A stretch of DNA of 64,000 bases from UBA6170 sp942491385 (lineage in GTDB: Bacteria > Chloroflexota > Anaerolineae > Anaerolineales > Anaerolineaceae). The notes beneath the pieces were generated by a model, which saw only the letters and a program-made list of their open reading frames with translations, did not search any database and was not told the DNA's origin. The stretch lies in NCBI GenBank assembly GCA_942491385.1, contig CALOAF010000003.1, positions 1 to 64,000 of the forward strand, written 5' to 3'. Position numbers and translations under genes: made by a program. This document shows positions 34,601 to 42,285 of the stretch, piece by piece (within the stretch, counting starts at the first letter, position 1; the number at the start of each line of letters is the position of its first letter).

Positions 34601-37600
34601 AAAACTTCATCTGTTGTCTGAGCGGTGCATGAGGCCAAAGTTACCCTCATTCTCACCAAAACATCCATGCCCGGATCAGGCCAAATACTTCCCGCCATAT
34701 TGTATACCGTTAAGTTTTCGGTTTCCGTTCCTTCGTGAACACCTGCAGATTCAGATAAATCAACCCATGTGGATCCGTTGTAATATTGCCACTGGTAGGC
34801 CAAGGTTCCTTCGCCTCCATTACTCGCTGTAGCAGAAAATTCCACAAATTCCGTATTATCACAAAGGCCTTCAATAGGCATAGGCTGTTCTGTAATAGTC
34901 ACAGGACCATTCACCACCAAAGTGAATGCTTCTGAATAAACAGGTGCACATTCGCCGTCAGGCAATACTGCACGATACATCAGGCCATTCATGGCATTGG
35001 TAACCGGTGAAATATCCAACCTCGTGTTCGCAACTCCTGTTGCAAGCGGAACCATTGGAGTGTTGGTAACTGTATAAGCAGCATCGGTTGCCGGAGACCA
35101 GTCCACACCATTGGAAGAAACTTCCCAGGTTGGATTCTGTGCTCCAGGTAAACTAACGTAATCTACTTCAAAGAATTCATCATCACCTGCACACTCTGTA
35201 CGGATACCGGCAGCGGCTCCTCCCGGAGTATAATTGGTGATTTCTATATCATCAATAGTTATTTCAATCGTTTCAGAAACGGCAGGACAAGCACCACCCG
35301 GGTTATTGGTAGTCAGTACCAAAGTAGTAACATATCCATACTCTGCAGCCGAAGGTGTATAAGTTGCCGAAGCAGCAAAGATGTCTACGTCACTGAAAGT
35401 ACCGCCTGTACCCATATACATTGGTCTGGTCGTACCGGCAAAACTCCAAGTGGCTGTTGTAGCATTTCCGCCAAGCTCACCATCGAGATTTACGACATCA
35501 CCTGAACAGATGGTCAAATCTCCGCCTGTACTTACGATAACCGGTCCTGGGTTGACATACAAAGCAAACAAAGTCGTTTCTTCACAAGCTCCATTGGTCA
35601 AAGTTACCCGAACCAGATAATCATTATAATCGGTAGGTACATCCATCAAATTCAATCGCGTTGCATATTGCGGAGGTGTAGCTGAAGGAGTAGCTAGGGT
35701 TCCGATACCACTTCCTGGGTTAGTCCCAGTATCTGCATCGATCCAGGTAGCTCCACCATCAGCAGAATATTCCCAAAGGACATCAGCCGGCACTCCTGCA
35801 CCCAATTGGTTGCTGGTGTACACTACGCTGAAGTTGGTATTCTGACCTTCACAGACATTTCTTACAAATGTTGCCGGAGTAGGTGTATCAACGGTTAATT
35901 CATCAATATTGATCGTCACAAAAGCATCCTCTCTTGGACAAGCGCCAGGATCAGCAGGTGTATCAGATCTTAACCTTAAGGTAACGTAACCGTTAATAAT
36001 ATCTGCAGCTGAAGGCTGATAAGTTGCATCCAGCGTTGTAGCATTTGGTGAAAAAGTTCCTCCGGGACCTGGAGATTGCTGACTCCATGTACCCGTGGTA
36101 ATGCCTCCGGTAATCATTCCATCAAGCGCTATCACATCTCCGGCACATACCGTTTCATAAATTCCTGCATCAACCGTTACCTCTTCATATACAGTAAGGG
36201 TAAATACCGGGCCTTCTTCCATACATGCTCCAGAGGTCAGGATAGCTTTAAATTCAACCCCATTCAATTCGAATGGAGCAGAATTAATATCTAACCTGGT
36301 TTGAGTAGCAGTAGTATTTAAGGAATAATCGATAGGCGTTGGCGTTCCGTCCACATCAACCGTTGCAGTAGTTACATCTTCGAAACCTCCGCCCAAATCA
36401 ACCAGCCATTGTACATCTGCCGGATCAGGGTCAGGGTTGGAGACATAACTCACTCTGAAGAAAGCACTTCCGGAAGTTTCACAGAAACCTGCCGGATTAA
36501 GGTTTGAAGTACCTGTAATTCCAAGCGTATCAATGGTAATATTAACTGTACTGATCACAGGATCCGGACATCCGCCAAGTGCTGTCCCGGTACTCGTCAA
36601 CGTCAGGGTTGTCGTTGAGCCATAATGGGTAAGCAATGTTGGCGTAAAGGTTGCATTCAGATCGTTAGGGTCAGAAATGCCCCCTGATCCTCCTGACCAC
36701 ATACCTGTGGAAACAGTACCGGATACGGAACCACTCAATTGAATGACTGGTGCCGGATCTCCTGGTTCATAACAAATCGACTGGTCTTCACCAGCGTCTA
36801 CTACTGTTTCCGGATAAATTGTCAGGAAGGTTGAAGCTACGGCTGCAGGACAAACATTGGCCGGATCATTGGTAGTGAATACCAATTCCACCATATGACC
36901 TACTGCTCCGGAATCCACTGCTGCTGAAATATCACCAGGTCCTGGTGTATACATGGCAGTTAATACATCATCAGGATCAGAAAAAGTTCCGTCTCCCATA
37001 GTTGTCCAGGTACCGCTGGTAGCGGTTCCTGTCAAAGCAACCAATCCTGAAAGGTCGCCTACTCCACTGGAACAAATATCTGCGGGGGTTCCAAGGGTCA
37101 CTCCCGGAGGTGTTACGTTCGCCACACTCAACTCTACCCAATCCGAATAAATATCCGTGGGTAAGCAAGGATCGAGACGCAATCTCAATTTATAGAAAGC
37201 AGAAGCCCCGGGAGCCGGGAAAGCTGCATTATTAACTGTCAGTGCATTGGTAGTCACTCCGGCATAATCCGGGTTACTAACAGAAATAGCCGTTCCGTTA
37301 CCGGAAGGTGTCGGATTCGGGCCGGTGTATATTCTCCATTGATATTCAATGGTTCCTGAACTTGGATTATCCGCTACCGCTTCAAACATAACGGACTCGC
37401 TGGTAGGACATTCTTCCAAAACATCCACCGGCTGAGTAGTTATCGTCAAAGGACCATTCACCTGAATGGAGAAGGCTTCCGAAACGATCGGAGCACAAGC
37501 ACCTTCGGTAAATGTAGCGCGGAACAAATATCCGTCCATGTCGCTGTTTATCACCGGTATATCCAAACGGGTTCTCTTGAAAGTTGCTCCGTCCGGACCT

Positions 37601-40600
37601 GGGCCTACGACAAAATCAGGGCCGGTTACAGGCAACCAACTCGTACCACCATCTGTAGAATACTCCCAGGCGATTGGCACTGTCTGAACAGTCGGGCTGC
37701 TGCTATACCTTACTTCAAATTGCGGGCCCGTATCTCCATGACAGAAAATTTGGGTTGCCGGTGTAGTTGTCGGAGAGACTATGGTTAAATCATCAATGGT
37801 CACTGAAACGGTCTCTGAAACAGCAGGACAAACACCTCCTGGATTATCCGTTTCCAGAATAAAGGTCAGAACAGTTCCATACTCCGTGGCATTAGGGGTA
37901 TAGGTCGCATCAGCAGCAAAAAGATCGACGCCACTAAAACTACCAGCACCCGGGCCAGGATCCACTGACCATGTACCCGTAGTCGCTGTACCGTCAACCA
38001 TTCCATCCAGAATAATATCATCACCAGCACAAACGCTGAAATCTTCCGGAACAGTTACAGTAGGACCTGGGTTAACCTGCAGTGAGAACACTACAAACTC
38101 CTGACATACGCCATGGCGGATCCTTACTCTTATTAAATAATTATCATAACTGAAAGGCACATCAGGAATTACAACCCTGGTTGAATGAGTTTGCCCACCC
38201 GTCGAACCGGGTTGGGTAACCACACCACCGATGGCAGAAACATTAGCCCAGGTAGTACCTCCGTCAGCAGAATACTGCCAAACCACAGAAGAGTCCGTGG
38301 CCGGAACTATTGGTGATTGAGGCGAATAATCCACTTCGAAAAGGGCATTATTGCCTTCACAAATTTCCCTGATGAAACTTGGAGGGGTGACATCCGCTCC
38401 CAAATCTATTTCAATGGCATCCACTAAAATTACAACATCATCAGTAGCCACCGGACATGGTCCAACTGGATTATCCGTTTGCAAGGTTAAGGTAACTGCC
38501 ATTCCATATTCTGAAGCATCAGGCGTATAGGTTGCGTTGAGGGCAAACCTGTCTGGAGTAAAAACTCCGGCTCCGCCTATCCATTGTGCTGAAGTGGCTG
38601 AACCCGAAATGGCGCCATTCAATGTTGCAGCGTCATTTCCACAAACCGTCTGATCCGGTCCGGCATCTACCGATGCCTGCGGGAATAACTCAAGCGTAAA
38701 CGCTTCGCTGGTTTCCATACATGCTCCCGCAGTAATCACTGCGCGGTACTGATAACCATCGAGTCCGACTAAAGGAGCCGTCAGGTCCAAACGCGTATAA
38801 GAGGTAGTGGTCGTTACTGAATAAACAGCACTTGGCAAAACAACAGGTACAAATCCGCCTCCGTCATTCACCTCCCACACCACTGCTGCCGGATTCATGG
38901 GAGAACTGTTATAATCTACTCTGAAATTGGTATTTGCTCCGTCACAAACACTTCGGGTATAATTAGGTGCCCCTGGAATATGACCGGTTATTTCGAGAAA
39001 ATCGATGGTCACATCAACCGAAGCACTTTCCTGCATACAATTCGTAAATACAGGAGGCATATCACTGGTCAAGGTAAGCGTCACAGTTATACCTTGAGCA
39101 GAAGCATTCGGCACAAAGATTGCATCCAGTGTAGAATTATTGGGCACAAAGGCTCCCAAAGTTCCACCTGCACCATCATCCCAGACACCAGTGGTAACCG
39201 TACCGGAAACAGAGCCATCCAACTGGAACTGAGGCGCCGGATCATAACACATAGCAGCCATATCTACCGTGGCAGTAACCACAGTAGGCGGATGAATGGT
39301 CAAGGTCATCGTATCTGTTTCAACCTCACAAACACCTAATGGGTCATTGGTGGTCAAAACGAGTTCCACGGAACCGTTGGTAATATCATTTGGTCCGGGA
39401 ACATAAGAAGTTTGCACAAAGTTAGGATCCAAAAATCCACCATCTCCCAGGGTAGTCCAACTACCGGTAGACGGAGGCACGGGCATAACCGAAGCTCCGG
39501 ACAACATAAAGTTATCGCCTTCGCAGACGTGGCCGTCAGGGCCCGCATCCGGAATAGCCGGCAAATCTCCACTGATGGACAGTGTTGCGGGATTGGTAAA
39601 TACATTGGCACAGGACTCTGCACTTATTCTTGCTCTAAGTTCTACACTTTCTCCAGGGTTTGGCCAAAAGGTGGCCATGTTGGTAGGATTCAGGTTTGGA
39701 GTATTATAACCTGCAACATCAGTAGGTACATTTATCCAGGACATGGACATGGTGCTATAATATTGCCATCTATACTCCAGTACACCGGAGGTTCCGGTTG
39801 TCGCTTCTGCAGAAAATAAAGCATCTTCTGCGCTATCACATAAATTCAGTATATTTTCAGGATGCATGGTAATTTCAATGGGTCCGTTGACGAACAATTG
39901 AAAGACATCTGAAGTGACGCTACAGGTAGCTCCTGTTACCAGGGTAACTCTGAACAGTGCACCGTCAAAGGTATGAGACACATTGGTCAGATCAATTCTC
40001 GTTTGACCACTGGAATTGGTTTGCATCACGGTAGCGAAGGAAGCAGGTATCGTGGAAACCGGCGCCCAGCTACCACCACCAATCGCCCATTCCCAGGTAA
40101 TCAGGGTAGGTGTAATGGTGGCGTTATAATCGACATTAAAATTGGTATTCTCTGTATCACAAATAACTCTGGATCCTGCATTCGAGGCATTTCCGGGATC
40201 GTGATCATCGATGGTTAATTCATCTAAGGTAACCACAATATTATCTGACGCCCTGGGGCACTCTCCGTTAGTACTAGTTCTCAATCTGAGCGTTACCGGA
40301 GAAGTATATCCTGCAGGATCAAAAATGGTAGACAAAGCTGAAGGATCTGCAATACCGTCGTTTGGCTGCCCTCCCAGGACAGACCATGTTGCGGGCAATC
40401 CCACGTCATTCACAATTCCATTTAAATTCAAAAGGGCATCGCTACAAATAGAAACGGTTGCCGGGCCTGCATCAGCAGTAGGCTGCTCGTCAACAGTAAA
40501 AATAGCGGTTCTGTACTCTACCGTACAGGAAGCTATTCTGTAACGCACCCGTAGTGTTGTGCTGGTTCCCGGGTTTGGCCAGATACCGGTCGCTGCGGGT

Positions 40601-41334
40601 GTCAAAGTCAAAACATTTGAACTATAGCCAAGTACTGTATTGGGAACAAAAGTCCAGGTTCCACCATTTAAATATTGCCAGCGATACTCTACGGTACCTG
40701 CTCCTCCCGAAGTGGCAACAGTAGAAAAGACAGCTGAGGTTGCTGTTTCACAAACAGTCAAATCTTCAGGTTCATCATTTGCATCAATAATCAGTGGCCC
40801 TACCATATTCAAGGTAAAGACACTGGAAGTTTGTTCACAACTTCCCTCTAGAACCACCCGGAATTTATACCCATTAAAACTTTGAGACAAAGAGGATATG
40901 GTCAACCGGGTAAATGCTGTTGAAAAATTATTGAAAACATTAAAAGAAAATGGTGGTGAAGCAATTTCGCTCCAACTCGAACCACCATTGGTAGAATACT
41001 GCCACGTAATATCCGGGTTTGTAGCTTGCGGACTAAAATTTACGGTAAAAAAAGTAAATTCTCCAACGCATTCAGTAACATTCAAATCACTCGTACTGGT
41101 AATACATTGTGCAGAAGCTATCTGGCTCCCCAACATAAATAAAAACAACATCAAAAACCCTGGCCACTTATTAAGCAGGCGCCTGGTTTTTGTGTTTCCG
41201 GTGTCCCCAAGGAACTGCCGGCCGGGAATACTTTCCCGGGAAGGGTTTTGATTTTCCCTTCCAGAAGGCTCGGGAAAACTAGAAGTAGAAGTGTAGTACA
41301 GCATATTTAAAAGGTTTTTAGAATTTACGGACAT
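31675..41334 (-). CDS. giant secreted protein with about 29 PKD-like/Ig-like domains
   Basis: A 3219-aa protein. A hydrophilic 55-residue lead precedes the hydrophobic signal (FLMLFLFMLGSQIASAQC). The remainder alternates three domain types of about 90-115 aa. Type A: (I)CEG.NT.FRVDY..., W.YS.DGG..W, L.G...RA.LT.G.C...S. Type B: TVCE...V.F...A...G.. EYQWQYY. Type C: DAG.D..VC......L.G...G.ATTGTW...G.G.F. I count 10 A, 6 B and 13 C. Type C matches PKD-like domains of Bacteroidota. Each domain has conserved Cys. The end (GQSRDGVFLIQNIGVDDTNT and PVSFVINVPSGT) is a DUF11/CARDB-like Ig domain with no T9SS sorting tail. A surface adhesin or filament is likely. An internal ATG at 41304 is a possible start. 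Confidence 0.88.
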   Translation of the reverse strand: MSVNSKNLLNMLYYTSTSSFPEPSGRENQNPSRESIPGRQFLGDTGNTKTRRLLNKWPGFLMLFLFMLGSQIASAQCITSTSDLNVTECVGEFTFFTVNFSPQATNPDITWQYSTNGGSSWSEIASPPFSFNVFNNFSTAFTRLTISSLSQSFNGYKFRVVLEGSCEQTSSVFTLNMVGPLIIDANDEPEDLTVCETATSAVFSTVATSGGAGTVEYRWQYLNGGTWTFVPNTVLGYSSNVLTLTPAATGIWPNPGTSTTLRVRYRIASCTVEYRTAIFTVDEQPTADAGPATVSICSDALLNLNGIVNDVGLPATWSVLGGQPNDGIADPSALSTIFDPAGYTSPVTLRLRTSTNGECPRASDNIVVTLDELTIDDHDPGNASNAGSRVICDTENTNFNVDYNATITPTLITWEWAIGGGSWAPVSTIPASFATVMQTNSSGQTRIDLTNVSHTFDGALFRVTLVTGATCSVTSDVFQLFVNGPIEITMHPENILNLCDSAEDALFSAEATTGTSGVLEYRWQYYSTMSMSWINVPTDVAGYNTPNLNPTNMATFWPNPGESVELRARISAESCANVFTNPATLSISGDLPAIPDAGPDGHVCEGDNFMLSGASVMPVPPSTGSWTTLGDGGFLDPNFVQTSYVPGPNDITNGSVELVLTTNDPLGVCEVETDTMTLTIHPPTVVTATVDMAAMCYDPAPQFQLDGSVSGTVTTGVWDDGAGGTLGAFVPNNSTLDAIFVPNASAQGITVTLTLTSDMPPVFTNCMQESASVDVTIDFLEITGHIPGAPNYTRSVCDGANTNFRVDYNSSPMNPAAVVWEVNDGGGFVPVVLPSAVYSVTTTTSYTRLDLTAPLVGLDGYQYRAVITAGACMETSEAFTLELFPQASVDAGPDQTVCGNDAATLNGAISGSATSAQWIGGAGVFTPDRFALNATYTPDASEYGMAVTLTLQTDNPVGPCPVATDDVVILVDAIEIDLGADVTPPSFIREICEGNNALFEVDYSPQSPIVPATDSSVVWQYSADGGTTWANVSAIGGVVTQPGSTGGQTHSTRVVIPDVPFSYDNYLIRVRIRHGVCQEFVVFSLQVNPGPTVTVPEDFSVCAGDDIILDGMVDGTATTGTWSVDPGPGAGSFSGVDLFAADATYTPNATEYGTVLTFILETDNPGGVCPAVSETVSVTIDDLTIVSPTTTPATQIFCHGDTGPQFEVRYSSSPTVQTVPIAWEYSTDGGTSWLPVTGPDFVVGPGPDGATFKRTRLDIPVINSDMDGYLFRATFTEGACAPIVSEAFSIQVNGPLTITTQPVDVLEECPTSESVMFEAVADNPSSGTIEYQWRIYTGPNPTPSGNGTAISVSNPDYAGVTTNALTVNNAAFPAPGASAFYKLRLRLDPCLPTDIYSDWVELSVANVTPPGVTLGTPADICSSGVGDLSGLVALTGTATSGTWTTMGDGTFSDPDDVLTAMYTPGPGDISAAVDSGAVGHMVELVFTTNDPANVCPAAVASTFLTIYPETVVDAGEDQSICYEPGDPAPVIQLSGSVSGTVSTGMWSGGSGGISDPNDLNATFTPTLLTHYGSTTTLTLTSTGTALGGCPDPVISTVNITIDTLGITGTSNLNPAGFCETSGSAFFRVSYVSNPDPDPADVQWLVDLGGGFEDVTTATVDVDGTPTPIDYSLNTTATQTRLDINSAPFELNGVEFKAILTSGACMEEGPVFTLTVYEEVTVDAGIYETVCAGDVIALDGMITGGITTGTWSQQSPGPGGTFSPNATTLDATYQPSAADIINGYVTLRLRSDTPADPGACPREDAFVTINIDELTVDTPTPATFVRNVCEGQNTNFSVVYTSNQLGAGVPADVLWEYSADGGATWIDADTGTNPGSGIGTLATPSATPPQYATRLNLMDVPTDYNDYLVRVTLTNGACEETTLFALYVNPGPVIVSTGGDLTICSGDVVNLDGELGGNATTATWSFAGTTRPMYMGTGGTFSDVDIFAASATYTPSAAEYGYVTTLVLTTNNPGGACPAVSETIEITIDDIEITNYTPGGAAAGIRTECAGDDEFFEVDYVSLPGAQNPTWEVSSNGVDWSPATDAAYTVTNTPMVPLATGVANTRLDISPVTNAMNGLMYRAVLPDGECAPVYSEAFTLVVNGPVTITEQPMPIEGLCDNTEFVEFSATASNGGEGTLAYQWQYYNGSTWVDLSESAGVHEGTETENLTVYNMAGSIWPDPGMDVLVRMRVTLASCTAQTTDEVLFSIAANPPQILSISASTPVVANEICEGDTPVLTAVLDLMSATSGTWTSSGDGIFNNPNSTVATYIPGPNDIGNAETMGAAGYDITMTFTTNDPVGNVCPETSDSLTLTLFAAVEVNAGEDIFICKDEIMPGDPVPFIGGATGAVGSVEWTHAGSGLLLSDYNNLTPIYTPTSGNITAGLKEFTLTGFPSSSACTSTSDMMTVYFNDPFTSLSYIPGGGTAGTRTVCNGDDTSFRVDHGATPVTAVQWQYNDGVLGWTDVNDMTNPLTGVANFDVSSLAGGTRLNLNGVTPTVHDYLFRVILTNGGCMETSDVFTLEVNGDIGAITMPEDLVVCESITSWTFTANVAESGNGDLEYQWQYVFMDPMGSYSNVPASGSTGVDSPELTLTAASAAYPSMITPGQNPVFLRLRVSLEGCTTVWSDPIEFRIESAATVQAGVDQFICGKTPTLTGGAFFGGAATSILWTTSGDGTFDDATAVMTVYTPGSLDSLNGSVVLTITTDDPPGAECAAVSDFLTLFIDPEPTVDAGMDMDVCQEDIDPYPNGFVQLNGSIGGAATTGTWMTQGDGFFDNANLLNAKYYPGPGDRANEMVTLELMTDDPGTECGAVMDEKTIFLGPGNIIDTYVPVSRVRTICNGGSATFRVNTNSPTFAEYDWKYSFNGTDWFDDFNTLGFGSYIETEDYLPYTELTLGGGTPIIPNGVLYCQVSVYDRGCLELSEVFTLNVNGPTGWDLQPADLTVCQDDALASFTAVAFNEGAGTITYQWQYNNGGGWTNVPSSIAGYNGTSLFLTSFTSIWPSVGETVDLRLEATLPQCGSIYSEVAVFEVEQCAFTELTTIYAMDGSSFIPGQSRDGVFLIQNIGVDDTNTPVSFVINVPSGTVMTNAIDPMATTANVFGGVSVNNNDWNITPIPIGYLLESKPGVTIPGNGGISVISINFTAVGAPNSQGVIRGFLPTGTAGDVDPGNNSTSVGFIIN

Positions 41335-42280
41335 AAAATGCAGGAAGCTAAAATTTCAAGTGTGTTAGTTAATGTTCAACTGTATTTTCTCAAGTAGTAT
41401 TCAATAGGTATAGTGCTTTCTTGCTTCAACATTCAAAGCTTGGTCAGAAAAATTAATCGGATTTGGCATTGGCCATAAAGGATTTATTTTCTCAGAAAAA
41501 CTCTTTTGTCCATAATGATTATTAAAATATGTTCTGGTTAAAAAAATATTTCTTTAGGTTTAAAGGTGCAATGTTCATATTAATGGGGGGCAAATCATTG
41601 AATTCATTCGGGTGAATTTGATTTCATTAAAGGTTTGTCGGTGAATATTTCAAAAACATACTGTTTCAGTGTGTTATGCTAAGCACTAAATAGAAGTTTA
41701 CCCAACCGCATAAGGGGGACAGCAAAATCAGGATAGCTTCTTTTAGAAAATGAAATTGAAAGGAATCTTGCCAATAGCAAAGGAGACAAAGACCTTGAGG
41801 TCTTTTGGCCCATAGGAAGTGACAATTGCTTTAAACTGTGTTGCATTTTTTTATTGGGGATATGGGATAAACTTTTTAAAATCGGTTTTATTGTTACCGC
41901 TACAAGTAACAAAAGTATAAAAAAAATGTATGTAACGCACGATTTTACGCTACATTTTATCGTTTTCACACAATAATAATTATTCCTGAAGAAGAGAAGC
42001 AGGGAACGCTTTGTTTAGGTTTAATCATTTTAATTAAAAATGAGTTTTATTAACCAGGTTTGAAAGCAAAAAACATTCCCGTCAAAGAGAGTGGATAATA
42101 CATGGTAAAAAGCCTTAATGTCACTAAAGAAATCAAGCCATTCCAGGAAAGGTTTGGTTTTCAGGAGAGCGGTGAATTCCCCGCTTTGCTCTCCTGAAAA
42201 AGAGCTAAAGGCCTGACTTTTCCATTTTTTTCACCCCCTTGCCCTAAAATACCATGCTATTACAGAAAATCATTAGCCTG
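41335..42280. other. 946-bp AT-rich gap upstream of the giant gene
   Basis: The longest region without a confident gene. It holds the promoter area of the giant gene, a 96-codon minus-strand frame at 41679-41969 (lysine-poor, one hydrophobic helix at its N-terminus, no recognised family, start MKTIKCSVKSCVTYIFFILL) and the terminator hairpin at 42158-42200. The 96-codon frame ends in low-complexity text (SRSLSPLLLARFLSISFSK) and may be a remnant or a chance frame. I see no RNA gene. Confidence 0.5.
42158..42200 (-). terminator. hairpin terminator downstream of the TonB-dependent receptor gene
   Basis: TTTTCAGGAGAGC (42158-42170) pairs perfectly with GCTCTCCTGAAAA (42188-42200); the loop contains a further GCGG/CCGC pairing. 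It lies about 85-120 bases beyond the receptor stop. Confidence 0.65.
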
Positions 42281-42285
42281 TTATT

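Noticed and set aside
31682..41251. Numerous plus-strand frames across the giant gene
   Set aside because: They are low-complexity shadows without signal peptides, families or promoters.
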